A stretch of DNA of 64,000 nt, from positions 24,657,001 through 24,721,000 of the forward strand of contig CM032128.1 in NCBI GenBank assembly GCA_018894105.1, given 5' to 3'. The position numbers were made by a program, and so were the translations under genes. Source of the DNA: Jacaranda mimosifolia (Eukaryota; Streptophyta; Magnoliopsida; Lamiales; Bignoniaceae). Shown in pieces: positions 1 through 11,202 of the stretch. The stretch's first letter is position 1. Every line of letters starts with the position of its first letter. Under the pieces are notes generated by a model, which was given only the letters and a program-made list of their open reading frames with translations, was not told where the DNA came from and did not search any database.

Positions 1-1224
1 AAAAAACCAACAAGCTTGAACCCAAATCACAATAATGATATCCAAAAGGTACCCACATATAAGGATTTTAATTATAAATAGGCTTTCTCAATATTTTTGG
101 ATTCAAGACTTAAATCCAAAAATAAATATCACGCATTCTTCTCATAAAAATTGTCAATACATAGATAAAAACATTTATAACAACATAACAAGAGACTATA
201 AAATACAATCGACAAAATTAAGTTTTTGATTCACAGAGATATGGCTGTGACACTAACTGTAAGCCAAATTTACCCCACAATTCATACACCTGTGACATCA
301 AAAGGCTATGTGATTAGTAAATTTGCAATATCTATTTAAACTATGAGATTGAATGATCAAGCTATTTCCTACTACATGAATCAATTTGGCTAAATCTTCT
401 TTCCTTCTCTTACAGACTTAACTTTAATAGGATAGTAGTTATCAAAAATATGAAGTGAAGAGAGGATTTAGTCATAATATATAAAGATAAAACTCTAAAA
501 GTGTTTATTCCATCAGCGCTTCAAGAATTAGGTCCACACCACTACATTTGTTTATACAAGGTCCTCAATATTGGATCAAAATAATAGAACTTATGATCAA
601 TCATGTCTCATTAATCATATTAATTTAGCTCATTTTTTACTTTATCAAAAATTGAATTTCAATTAATAAAAGCCCACTTATATTATTGGAATAAAATTCA
701 AACATTTTGTACTTAGTTTAGTTCTGTGGTCATAAGTTTTCATCGATCTATAACAACAATTATAATTCAGCATAAAATTAATTCATTTTCTTTTTTTTCT
801 TTTTTTTTCCCTTTTCCATACTGATAGATAACACGCCAAAACTGGAGAGGATCTTCCTAGCTAAAAGTGGATCCCTGCACAAGGATGCAAATAATTTAAC
901 AAACCTGGTGAGAAATCATTCAACCCAAACATTGTAGAATTAATGCTGGCTGGCCTTAAATATTGCAATTGTGACATATCTTAATGCATCATTTGTTAAT
1001 GGAATTCTCATTAATCGTTTATATATTTTTTTTTCCATTCGAACTTTTGCCATTTTATGCCAGATTACATACAATCGCGCGCTCACTTCCATCTTTCTCT
1101 ACTGATTACATAGTCCAATACCTTATTCACTATTATATATACACTATATATATATATATATGTATATGTTACAAACATGCAAGACCAAAAGCTTTTAGGT
1201 TTTCATTAATCCTCTACTTTGAAA
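1..1224. other. AT-rich intergenic DNA upstream of the zinc-finger gene
   Basis: No coding region is supported. Short ORFs here lack recognisable domains. The last ~90 bases before the zinc-finger start contain a TA-rich run (about 1135-1170) that could include a TATA element, but no single promoter site can be fixed from sequence alone. Confidence 0.6.
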
Positions 1225-1710
1225 ATGGAGTCTTCATCAAGGAATGAAAACTCTGAAAATGGCGGTGCAGAGGCTGTGAAAAACAGCGAGCCGAAGGAAG
1301 GGAAAGACGTGATTGCTGTGGACGCTCCAAAGCAATACCGATGTAGCATCTGCCAGAGGAAGTTCGGTTCCTACTTTGCTTTGGGCGGCCACCGAGCTTG
1401 CCACGTGAGGGAGGAGAGGAAGTGGCGGGGCCACTCACCGTCCTGGGCGGCTTTATGGCTTGGCAAGCAGCAGCCGCCGCCGTACGAGGAGGTTGTCCGC
1501 CAACACCACGACTGTAATTGGTGCAAGAAGACCTTCTCAAGCCGATATGGTATGGCGGCTCACAGCCGGTTTTGCCGCCGGAAGAAAGAATATATGCTGA
1601 GTTCGGGAAATCAGAAGCCTCTAGTAATTCACAGGAATTTCGATTTGAATGAGCTTCCGCCGGAAGCATTCTTGACTGATGAGGGAATTCTCAGGCAGAC
1701 ACGGCGTTGA
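1225..1710 (+). CDS. EAR-motif C2H2-type zinc-finger protein, intronless
   Basis: Predicted nuclear transcriptional regulator, probably a repressor, of 161 residues. Finger 1 is C40-X2-C43-X12-H56-X3-H60 and carries FALGGH where the plant-specific QALGGH signature is usual. Finger 2 is C97-X2-C100-X12-H113-X3-C117, so its last ligand is cysteine (C2HC), and it lacks the ALGGH core. The C-terminal DLNELPP at residues 140-146 matches the DLNxxP form of the EAR repression motif, which in this family recruits TOPLESS or SAP18-type co-repressors. The N-terminal ~35 residues are polar and look disordered. I start at the ATG at 1225 because the frame extends upstream only through non-ATG codons. The gene lacks introns, as is usual for this family, and its GC content is clearly above its surroundings. 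I cannot name an orthologue. Coding status is well supported; DNA targets are unknown. Confidence 0.9.
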   Translation: MESSSRNENSENGGAEAVKNSEPKEGKDVIAVDAPKQYRCSICQRKFGSYFALGGHRACHVREERKWRGHSPSWAALWLGKQQPPPYEEVVRQHHDCNWCKKTFSSRYGMAAHSRFCRRKKEYMLSSGNQKPLVIHRNFDLNELPPEAFLTDEGILRQTRR

Positions 1711-1867
1711 GAATTTCATCAGGCTTAATTTGTTTTTTTTTTTTTTTTTTCTCCTTTCTTTTACCTCTTTTTTTAGGAAATTTCATTTCTTATATGCTGA
1801 AATTTTGGATTAATCTCGTATTATACATGATTAGCAGGATGTTAAATACTGCATTTTGTTTTGTTTG

Positions 1868-2072
1868 CGTGATATTTAATTTTAATGATATTTAATTTTA
1901 ATGACTTCCAAATTTCATATCCTCATACCCCTCACAAGTAACAAATATATGTTGATTGAATTTTATTTATCGTTGTGGTTGTGTGATTTTTAATTTTAAT
2001 CATTTTTCAAATTTCATATTCTCATATATACGTTCACCTTACAAGTAACAAACATATTGATTTGTTCAATTG
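1868..2072 (+). repeat. Diverged tandem duplication, ~110-bp unit
   Basis: Two adjacent copies (about 1868-1965 and 1980-2072) share, in order, GTGATWTTTAATTTTAAT, CAAATTTCATAT, CTCATA and ACAAGTAACAAA. They are diverged and non-coding. Confidence 0.55.
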
Positions 2073-2281
2073 GTAGGACTTCTATAAGTTTAATTGATCA
2101 ATTCCAAAGATAAAACTGCATGTGGCTGAGATAACAAACTTCATGTCAAACAAGTAAGTTTTAAGTTGTTGATCTCCGAAAAATTAAATTGTTGAAAGAA
2201 TAATAATATTTTGAGCTCCTTTTTTTAAAGAGCGTTATCTTTCTTACACTTCTCATCGTGTGTATATGTCTAAATAATATC

Positions 2282-2325
<44 letters not shown>
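2282..2325. repeat. Compound microsatellite (TA)n(GA)n
   Basis: About ten TA units run directly into about twelve AG units. Seen directly in the sequence. Confidence 0.95.
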
Positions 2326-3076
2326 TTTATATTTAATCAAGTCAGGGCTTCACATACATTTATATATGTGAGATTTTTATATATATTATATACAGAAAGA
2401 TATATATACTATAAAGAGAACACCTAACCACTTTTTTGTATGTTTCCGAGGGATGCATGTACCTAAAATGGTCTCGCTTCTTTTTTTTCTTTTTGTTTTT
2501 TTAATCTTCATAACTACAACTATATAGTAATTACCATTTACAACATATACATTCTATACTCATAATTATTATTTTATCTTAATATTTCGTTATTATTTAT
2601 GTAAAAATTTAAATAATTATCAAATGCTATTAAAAAACCAATATTATACCAAAAAATAAATTATTTGCTCTATATTATAAAAATTTTAGCACATAGATTG
2701 AATGTGCCCAAATTAATAGTATTTATTAATCAAGTCAGGTCCTCACATGCATTTATACATGTGAGATTCTTAAGTTCAGATCCAAATGATTCTAGTTTGT
2801 GTGTGCGTGTGTATATTTCAAAAAAAAAAAATCAGATTTGATTTAAAAAGAATACAAGCTTCAAATCCAATCTTGAGCTGAGCCAAAAGTTGTTTTATTT
2901 AAAAGATATTGACAACATAAAGTCAAATGATCCAATAAAAACAAAACAATTAAAATATAATGTTAAAATAAATTGTAAGTACTAATTAAAATGAAACTAT
3001 TTCAACAGATTAAGTTCAATATATGTATTGTTTAAGATGGTAAATGCATGGACTCAGTGTTCAAAATTATTAACCA

Positions 3077-3080
<4 letters not shown>

Positions 3081-3109
<29 letters not shown>
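3081..3109. repeat. (AT)n microsatellite
   Basis: About fourteen uninterrupted AT dinucleotides followed by GTGTGG. Confidence 0.95.
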
Positions 3110-3113
<4 letters not shown>

Positions 3114-3637
3114 GATATTTGTTAATTTTTATATAATTTATTCACGGTTAAAATTCCAATTGAATCCCATTTGAAAATTATTAAATTGAATTTGGAACTT
3201 TTAGATCGAGTAGGATTTATTGATGTCTAGTTGCCATTTGGAAACTTTAGATGGGAATTCACTTAATTCGTTCTTATTGCGTAGCTGGATTTGATGATGC
3301 TCATAATTTTTCTTCCGCTCAAGTCGATTTGCTGAGTGGTTGGATGGCAGGTCTGCCAGAATTTTCTTTTCACCATTTAGTGCCACAAGGAACTGAATAT
3401 GGAAAACTTCTATATTAATTCTTTTTCCTAAAAAGATGGTTTTAAAAAATATATTTTGATGAAGCAACTGATAACATAAAAAAGTACTTCAAAATTTATG
3501 TTCTACATATTCAAATAAATATATCTGGTGAAGTAGAATCATCTCTATTTATGATAAAAACATATTTTACACTTAAATTCTAAAAATACAAAAAAGAAAA
3601 GTGCGCCTGAAATTCAGATTTTTTTTTATTTGGAGAC

Positions 3638-4480
3638 TAAGACATTACAAGCAAAAGGAAAATTAGTGATAAATAATACGTGACATTAATGCAAAAAATT
3701 GTCATTAACTATTAATTATATATGTACATTTTGATTGACAAAAAGTTTGTTTTGTCACTCTGATAATTTTTAATAAACTAATAGTTACAAGAATAATAGT
3801 TAATTATCACTGTTGATAATCATTGTCAATTTAGTCACTACAAAAAAGAAAAAAAAATTATATTAGTGACAAAATAATAAGTGATAATATAAAAATTACC
3901 ACTAATGATATGCATTAAGTGATAATAGTTTTTATTTTATCATTAATGATATTTTTTAAGTGACAATTTTTTTTGTTTTGTCACAATATGGTTCATAGTG
4001 ACAAAACTATGATTTAAGTTGTCACCACTAACAATTAATGACACCCCTATGGTAACAAATTACTGACAATAAAAATTATTACTATAATTTATGACAAGAT
4101 TTTCATTGTCACTAAATTATCACTGTAGGTGTGTCAGAAATTGTCCATTGTGACAACTTAAACACTATTTAGTTGTAAAAATCATTAAAGTGATAAAAAC
4201 AAAATCTTTTGCCACCTAATATATAATTAGTGATAGCTTTTGTATTGTCACTTACTATTTTGTCACTAATTTATCTTTTTCTTGTATTGAGTAACAATGA
4301 TAATCTTTCATAAATTATAGTAATAATTTTTGTTGTCAATATAGGTCCATTACTAATTGTCAATTGTGATAATTTAAAAAATTAGTTCTTGTTATTACTG
4401 GGGCATATCACTACAAAACAAAAATTATTGTTACTTAAAAATTATCATTAATGACAAAATAAAAGTTATGGTCACTTATA
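3638..4480. repeat. Cluster of related CACTA-type MITE relics around the 3836 element
   Basis: Sequence on both sides of the MITE at 3836-4289 resembles it. TACAAGCAAAAGGAAAATTA at about 3643, followed by GTGATAAATAATACGTGACA, copies the left terminal region. About 4293-4410 resembles its interior and right end, ending near TTCTTGTTATTACTG. A further CACTACAAAACAAAAATTA start occurs near 4411. The simplest reading is that a younger copy inserted into an older copy, with a third partial copy alongside. The outer boundaries are approximate. Confidence 0.5.
3836..4289. mobile_element. CACTA-type MITE with AGT target-site duplication
   Basis: A 454-bp non-coding element with imperfect terminal inverted repeats about 70 bp long. 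The left end begins CACTACAAAAAAGAAAA; the right end reads, on the other strand, CAATACAAGAAAAAGA. Both continue into a shared ATTAGTGACAAAATARTAAG block. It is flanked by AGT on both sides (3833-3835 and 4290-4292), the 3-bp duplication expected of CACTA (En/Spm) elements. It encodes no transposase and would have depended on an autonomous element elsewhere. Confidence 0.8.
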
Positions 4481-4725
4481 TGATTGGAAATTTTTTTTAC
4501 GTATTTGCTATGAAAAAATTACATGCGACTAACTTAATTTCATAGTTATAGCTATATATTACCAATTATAAATTTTCTTATAACAAAGGATTTTTTAAAT
4601 TACAAGCAACAAAAATTATTAGTTGGCAATTCATAGATAACATTCAAAACACAATAGATTAGTTATATATTATCCACAGGAAAACTAATATATATATATA
4701 TAAAGAATAATCATCAAATACGAAT
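4480..4725. repeat. Partial relative of the inverted-repeat element at 19745-20364
   Basis: GTATTTGCTATGAAAAAATT near 4500 matches the right-terminal repeat of the 19745-20364 element. The segment then follows the same order of motifs up to AAAACTAATATATATATAT and TAAAGAATAATCATCAA, which is the middle of that element. Only about half an element appears to be present. Confidence 0.5.
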
Positions 4726-5085
4726 TAATTGTAACGAAGTCTACTACAGAAGCGTCTATTTCAAATTCAATTTATTCGTGGTTGATGTCATACTTTTATA
4801 TAGTCTATGTCATTAATTAATTATACTTTTTATATTATTATTTATTAATCACTAACATTATATTCTTTTTTTAGTAAAACTACGTAATTTTATAGTTTTA
4901 ATTCATTAAGATTCCTTCCAATAAAATCGAACTAAGCATTATATAAAAACTATAGTAAGCTTTCCCTTATCTAGATGGATAACTAGAAAAAATGGTTCCC
5001 ATTCTTCCTTGGGAATTTGCTAAAATCTTCTATTTATGAAAAAACCAAAGGAAATAAAATAATGGAAAGAAAACAGTATCAGAGT
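4726..5085. other. AT-rich intergenic DNA
   Basis: I see no coding sequence, RNA gene or clear repeat structure here. Confidence 0.5.
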
Positions 5086-5843
5086 TAGGTCTATCAATGG
5101 GTAAATTATCATCTTATCCGAGCCCGTACCCTAAAATAGCATGTAGTTTACCCTACCCTAATATGCCCAAAATAATGGGACCCTAACTCTACCCTACCCT
5201 ATCTAACCCAAGACCCATTGGATTTAGTTTACTGGACTTATGTTTTTAATGTATAAACTAATTTTCTCAATATATACTAAAAATATTATTTAGCATATGA
5301 TACAAAAAATATATATATATTTTCTACATTTAATTTAATTTAGTCATTAAATTTAATTTAATTAATATTTATTTTTAATTTTTCATTCATTAATAAAATT
5401 TTATTAACAAAGTTATATTCATTAATAAAATTAATTTTATTAACAAAGTTTACTCTATGGACTATTAATTTTAATATTGTTAGTTTTATTAATGAAAATT
5501 ATTTAACTGTTACTATTGCTATTGAACTATATATATTAACTTTGTTGTTTTTATTAATTTAGTTTAATTTTTAATGAAGAAAACTATTTAATTATTACTA
5601 TTTATTTACATATTGTAATTTTTATACATAAAAAGTTTACTATTAATATAGATTTAATTTCAATATACATAATTTTTAATTTAATATATATTTGAAATTT
5701 AAGTGTAAGCTAATGGATAATTTTTGGGTATAGACCCTACTCATACCCATTACATTATCTTTAATTAGCACAGGTATGGATACGGGTATGGGTGTAATTT
5801 TTTTGGCGTGGGTAGGATAATACCCTACCCATTTACAAGTCTA
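5086..5843. mobile_element. Non-autonomous hAT-type element
   Basis: The left end TAGGTCTATCAATGGGTA is inverted at the right end (TAGACTTGTAAATGGGTA on the other strand). The flanking octamers ATCAGAGT (5078-5085) and GTCAGAGT (5844-5851) match at 7 of 8 positions, as expected for the 8-bp duplication of hAT elements. Subterminal regions are full of short CCCTA/GGGTA motifs in both orientations, typical of hAT transposase-binding clusters. The interior is AT-rich and has no ORF. Confidence 0.72.
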
Positions 5844-5869
5844 GTCAGAGTACGTAATGGCTAATCGAG

Positions 5870-6467
5870 ATCGACACATGTACATAAATCTTGAAACTCT
5901 TTTTTTCTACGTGTGATTTGTGTTTATGAAATGATAAATCAATCAACTATTCAAAAACTTATCAGCCACAAGATCAATATTATTAACATAAGTTGTAAAA
6001 TGATCATAGATCAACTAAAGTTAATTAAATTAGCAAATAATTAAAATTTAGATTCATGGAGAATCATGATTCTATATATACCATCATAAAATTAATCATG
6101 ACTATTTTTCTATGTACAAGTTCCTAATGATTGATCATGTTTTCAAGATAAAGTTTCATTAACCATATCTGTAATCTTACCTATCCTACGTGCACAAAAT
6201 CTTGCTTAACGTACTATAATCCAAATGGCTCTTGTATAGGATTATATAGATAATGACTATTGAAGCCTAATGAGTAATGCATGCAATAGGTTGTAATAAG
6301 AATGTTAATCGTAATCAAACCACGATAATGAAAGGGCCATAAGACTGATACTAAATGGAAAAAAGGTCAAATATTCATGAATGCAGTAAGTCTCAATAAA
6401 ATGAGCTCATATAAAATAAATATAGCGAAGAAATGTTAAAATTATTTCCAACAATCTCCCACAATAT
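5870..6467 (-). repeat. Possible decayed Copia-type LTR with polypurine-tract relic
   Basis: This segment is alignable, at low identity, with about 18310-18950. Shared landmarks include GTGATTTGT...AAATGATRAA, GCCACAARATCAATAT, a GACTATTGAA block, GAAAGGGC and ATATTCATGAA, then AGT-AATCTCAATAAAATRRG. It ends TTTCCAACA followed by ATCTCCCACA, which on the minus strand looks like a purine tract before an LTR start. I infer an old LTR remnant beside which Copia element 1 later inserted. No coding sequence remains. Confidence 0.4.
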
Positions 6468-6487
6468 TTGAAAGTTTAATTTGGAAT

Positions 6488-7161
6488 TGTTGAAACTCAG
6501 GAGTATCTATTGCGGAAATAATGAAATAATAGTAAAGTAATTCGATATAAAGTGACAACAAGATTTAACGTGGTTTAGCGATGTGCCTAATCCACCCAAC
6601 AAAGAAAAGTAATTTTATTGATCTCAAATCAAAGTGCAAGTACAAACTTGAATCCCACAAATCTCACGAAAACACCTAACACCCTCGCTCTAAACTCTGT
6701 CTTGAGAGAATTACTCAAAAGCAGTAAAGAAGCCCTTGTGTTATGCTCGTGATACTTTTCTGGAAGAAAAAACACTAAATTTATACCCGAAAACGAAGCC
6801 CAAGGCCCGTGGGCCTGCGCCGCGCGCTGGGGCGCACAAAACTTCTGCCCCAGCGTGCCTTTATTGTCCTAGGGCAGAAACTTTGCGCTGGGGCGCAAAA
6901 AACTTGAGCCCCAGTGCAAAGTTACCATTCACTGCACGCCGGGGCGCAAAAATATTGCGCTGGGGCGCATGACGCATCTTTTTGTGCCCTTTTCGCCCAT
7001 GTACACGCCTTGGCACAACTTACCTCGCGCCTCGGCGTGCGGCATGCTTCCAACACGCGTCGGGGTGTGTTCTCGAGCCCATTTCGACCACTTTGCTACG
7101 TTTCGCTCCATTGCTTCCGTTCCTTATCAATTTCACCTCAAATTTCAAGGTAAAATCAACA
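6488..7161 (-). repeat. Copia 1 left LTR (3' LTR in element sense)
   Basis: 674 bp, TGTTGAAA...AATCAACA on the plus strand. It is 72 bp longer than its partner because a segment between two copies of GCGCTGGGGCGCA (6885-6897 and 6957-6969) is extra here. The right half is strikingly GC-rich compared with the rest of the window. Confidence 0.92.
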
Positions 7162-7173
7162 ATTCTCCACCTT
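7162..7173 (-). other. Copia 1 polypurine tract
   Basis: On the minus strand AAGGTGGAGAAT sits immediately before the 3' LTR, the position where plus-strand DNA synthesis is primed. Confidence 0.85.
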
Positions 7174-7223
7174 GACTTGAAATTCCCATTCATCTTCTTT
7201 GTCCCTGCCCCTAAAAGGGCCTG

Positions 7224-10200
7224 TTATCTGAGTTTGCAAACATTAATCAAATCCAAGCAATGCTCGAATTTGATTCCTAAAACAGCCTTAGTCAACATGT
7301 CTGTCGGATTATCCTTAGTCCCAACCTTGTCTACTAAAATGACACCTTGAGACACCATATCCCAGACAAAGTGATACCTCACATCTATGTGCTTTGTTCT
7401 CTCATGAAATGCTCGATTCTTTGACAAGTGTATGGCACTCTAACTGTCACAAAATACCTTAGTGATCTCAGAAGTCATACCCATATCTCCGATCAACCCC
7501 TTTAGCCAAATGCCTTCCCTAACGCCTTCAGCCAAAGCCATGTACTCAACTTCTGTTGTGGACAATGCAACCGATGACTGCAAAGTCGCCTTCCAGCTAA
7601 CCGTACAACTTGATACACAAAACACATAGCCTGTCATGGACCTTCTGCTGTCCAAATCTCCTGCATAATCCGCATCCACATAGCCAATAATTCTTGTAGT
7701 AAAATTTGATTGACTATACCTCAAACATCTGTCTGCAGAGCCTCTCAAATACCTCATGATCCATTTCACAGCCTGCCAATGAGTCTTTCCTGGCTTGTGC
7801 ATATACCTGCTGACAACACTGGCTGCATGTGAAATGTCTGGCCTAGTGCACACCATGGCATACATCAAGCTACCCACTGCACTAGCATATGGCATATTTG
7901 ATATGTGCTCCACCTCCTCCTCAGTACTTGGTGATAGATCTGATAAGAGCCTGAAATGAGCTGCAAGTGGCGTACTTACTGGCTTGGACTTATCCATCCC
8001 AAATCGCTCAAGTACTTTCTCAATGTAATGCTGTTGAGACAAGTACAACAATCCTACGTGTCTGTCCCGAATGATCTCCATGCCCAAAATCTTCGTTGCA
8101 CCACCCAAATCCTTCATCTCAAATTCTTCACTTAACTAAGCTTTTAATTGGTTGATCTCAGATATGTTTCTAGAGGTAATCAACATATCATCAACGTACA
8201 ACAACAAATATACGAGAAAGCTATCACTACAAATTTTGTAATATACACAACAACCAAATTTGCTTCTAGTATATCCTATTTTGGTAATAAAGCATCAAAC
8301 ATTTTATACCACTGCCTGGGAGATTGCTTCAAGCCATATAATGACCTCTTCAAAAGACATGCTTAATTTTGTTTCCCGAGAACAACGAATCCTTCTGGTT
8401 GACTCATGTAGATTTGTTCCTCCAATTCAGCATTCAAAAACGCTGTTTTCACATCCATCTGCTCAAGTTCCATATCAAACAGAACTACCATGGCAAGTAA
8501 AACACGAATGGAAGTATTTTTTACAACTGGGGAGAATACTTCATGAAAGTCAACTCCATCTCTCTGAGTAAAACCCTTAGCAACTAATCGCGCCTTGTAT
8601 CTAGCATCTTCAACACCGGGAATCCCTTCCTTCTTTTTGTAGATCCATTTGCAACCTACAATCTTCTGCCCTTTGGGTATATCAACCAGCTCCCATGTGC
8701 TATTCTTGTGTAGAGACTCCATCTCTTCACTCATAGCTGCAACCCATTTATCAGAATCTGGCCTAGAAATTGCCTCTTTGTATGAGATTGAATCATCTCC
8801 TACAAACTCCTCAGCTGAACTCAAAGCATAAGCTACTAGATCTGAGTAAGCATACCGCTGTGGTGGTTTGATCTGTCTCCTCTCCCTATCGCGAGCTAAG
8901 CGATAATTTTGTAGTGGTTCATTTTCTTGCTATTGATTAGGTGGGAATGTGTTCTCACCATCTTCATCTACCACCTTCTGTTTCCCCTTTGAAACTTGTG
9001 GAAGATCAATATGAATCTCTACTTTCTCCTTAACGCCCTGTTGACCACTTTCCTACTGCTTCACCTTTCTCATCATTGCAGACTCATCGAATGTCATGTC
9101 CCTGCTGATAATCATCTTGGAGCCCTTGTCATCATTACACCACAAATGATAACCTTTGACTCCATCTGCATAGCCTAGAAATATGCACTTCTTAGCCCTT
9201 GGCTCAAGCTTCCCATCCCGGACATGAGCATAGGCTAGACACCCAAATACTCTGATATTTGAGTAATCAGCAGGAGACCTAGACCAAATTTCCATTGGTA
9301 TCTTGCAGTCCAAAGCAGTTGATGGTGACCTATTCACCAAATAACAAGCAGTGTTAATTGCTTCTGCCCAAAAATCCTTGGACAATCCAGCATTAAAGAG
9401 CATGCATCTAGCTCTTTCCAAGATAGTCCTGTTCATCTGTTCTGCAACTCCATTCTATTGTGGTGTATGTACAACTGTGCGATGCCTCACAATTCCTTCC
9501 TTGTCGCAGAATTCCTGAAATTCCTTGTTGCAGAACTCCAATCCGTTGTCAGTCCTCAAGCGCTTGATCTCCTTTCATGTCTGTTTCTCAATTAAGGTCT
9601 TCCATTGCTTGAAGTTGACAAAGACCTCATCCTTATGCTTCAGCATGTACACCCATACTCTCCGTGAGAAATCATCTATGAATGTCAGCATGTACCTTGC
9701 ACCTCCCTTTGAAGGAACTTGAGAAGGTCCCCAAAGATCTGAGTGAATGTAATCCAAGGTGCCTTTGGTCCTGGGAACTGCAGTGCCGAATTTCACCCTG
9801 TGTTGCTTGCCCAGCACATACTGCTCACAGAAATCCAGTTCTTCAGTCTTTTCTCCGCAAAGCAAACCTTGTTTGGTCAGTTCTGACATTCCCCTCGCAC
9901 TCATATACCCAAGCCGTATATGCCATAGTCTCGTAGTATCATTGATTGATGAAGAAACCACCACAGTACCAGAAATCTTGTTTCCCTGCAATATGTAAAG
10001 GCTATTTCGCTTTTCTCCCTTCATGATAAGCAATGCACCTTTGGAAACCCGTAGAACTCCATCTCGAGCTCTGTACTCACAACCATTCTTGTCCAGAGTA
10101 CCCAGTGATATCATATTTTTCTTAAGATTTGGAACATGACGCACATCTATTAGGGTCCTTACTATCCCATCATGCATCCTAATATAAACTGAGCCAATTC

Positions 10201-11175
10201 CTACAACCCTGCAAGAAGCATCGTTTCTCATAAGCACTTTACCACCATCATATTTATGGTATGTGGTAAACCAATCTTCTCGTGGGCACATGTGGTAGGA
10301 ACAACCACTATCCAAAATCCATTTAGAGTTTAGTAAAGTTTCAGCAACGCTGAGAACAAGCCCACCATCAGACTCATCCTCAACAAATCCTACGACATCA
10401 TCCCGTTTCTGATCAGAAGTTTCACCTGCATTCTTCGCCTTTCCTCGTTCCGGACAATTCTGTTTCCAATGCCCCTCTCCATCACACCTAAAACACTTGC
10501 CACCGTTTCTAGGCTTGGTTCGGGACTTCAATTGGCCTCTACTCCTTCCTCTTTCTCTTGGTCTCTCTTTTGCCACCAATCCTTCCCCACTTTCACCATC
10601 GTTGCTGCCCAGGACATGTTTTCTCAACTCGTTGAAATTCAATGAGGCCTCACATCTTCCATTAAAATCGTATCTCTTCCATACAGCAAAGTAGTAACCA
10701 AGTGCTCAAAAGATTTTGGCAGAGAACACAAGAGAATTAAAGCTTGATCCTCATCATCAATTTTGACATCTATACTAGCGAGATCCAGAATCATCTTATT
10801 GAAAAAATCAATATGTTGAGTAATAGATGTACCTTCCTTCATCCTCAATGTGTATAATCGTTGTTTCAAATACAACCAATTTGTCAGGGACTTCGTCATA
10901 TATAGACTCTCCAGCTTCTTCCATAAATCCACTAGCATACTTTCTGTGGCGACCTCTCTCAGTACATTATCCGCCAATGATAACACCAGGGTACCGTAAG
11001 CCTTCGCCATGAACTCATCCTTCTCCTCGTCCTTCAGCGTTTCCGGCAAGCAATCTCTGCCCTTTAACGCTTTTTGTAATCCTTGTTGACACATGAGGGC
11101 GTGAACCTTCATCTTCCACAACCCAAAGTCATTCTTCCCATCGAATTTCTCTACCTCAGACTTCATTCCTAACAT
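7224..11175 (-). pseudogene. Copia 1 gag-pol polyprotein, disrupted
   Basis: The polyprotein once supplied capsid, protease, integrase, reverse transcriptase and RNase H. In order on the minus strand: gag (UBN2-type) from the ATG at 11175; a CX2CX4HX4C zinc knuckle (CFRCDGEGHWKQNC, near 10480); protease DSG (WILDSGCSYHMC, near 10310); GAG-pre-integrase and integrase with SDLWGP and IDDFSR; RT with the YVDD box near 8195; RNase H; and a stop at 7224. Relative to Copia 2 there is a 1-bp deletion near 10650. Stops occur at 9575 (GGA to TGA), 9455, 9053, 8930, 8136 and 7440 (all CAG to TAG) and 8363 (CAA to TAA). A further TAG and a probable frameshift lie near 8240-8262, in an RT segment that Copia 2 has lost. 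Confidence 0.93.
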
Positions 11176-11187
11176 CTGATCCAACCT

Positions 11188-11199
11188 GCTCCGATACCA
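11188..11199 (-). other. Copia 1 primer-binding site
   Basis: The minus strand reads TGGTATCGGAGC three bases inside the 5' LTR. It differs at one base from TGGTATCAGAGC, the site complementary to the 3' end of initiator tRNA-Met. Confidence 0.88.
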
Positions 11200-11202
11200 A
11201 TT

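Larger units (their letters stand above)
1711..3632. other. AT-rich intergenic DNA downstream of the zinc-finger gene
   Basis: No gene is seen. A long T tract follows the stop codon (about 1732-1750). A ~45-bp unit beginning AATCAAGTCAGG with a CACATG/CATGTG-like hairpin occurs twice, near 2335-2378 and 2731-2775, suggesting remnants of a small repeat. The rest is low-complexity AT-rich sequence. Confidence 0.5.

Noticed and set aside
984..1247. 87-residue frame upstream of the zinc finger
   Set aside because: Low-complexity translation from AT-rich DNA that overlaps the true start in another frame.
1214..1669. 151-residue open frame opposite the zinc-finger gene
   Set aside because: It is an antisense shadow of a GC-richer coding region, with no domain of its own.
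5120..5230. Telomere-like CCCTA-rich sequence, possible interstitial telomeric repeat
   Set aside because: The units are irregular and not the plant CCCTAAA repeat in register, and they lie inside an element with inverted ends and an 8-bp duplication.
6736..7350. Several overlapping open frames in GC-rich DNA
   Set aside because: They lie in the Copia 1 LTR and its junction. GC-richness reduces stops, and the same frames recur in the partner LTR as copies.
8221..8320. Apparent ~100-bp insertion in Copia 1 RT relative to Copia 2
   Set aside because: The segment encodes residues expected in Copia RT before YVDD, so Copia 2 has a deletion rather than Copia 1 an insertion.
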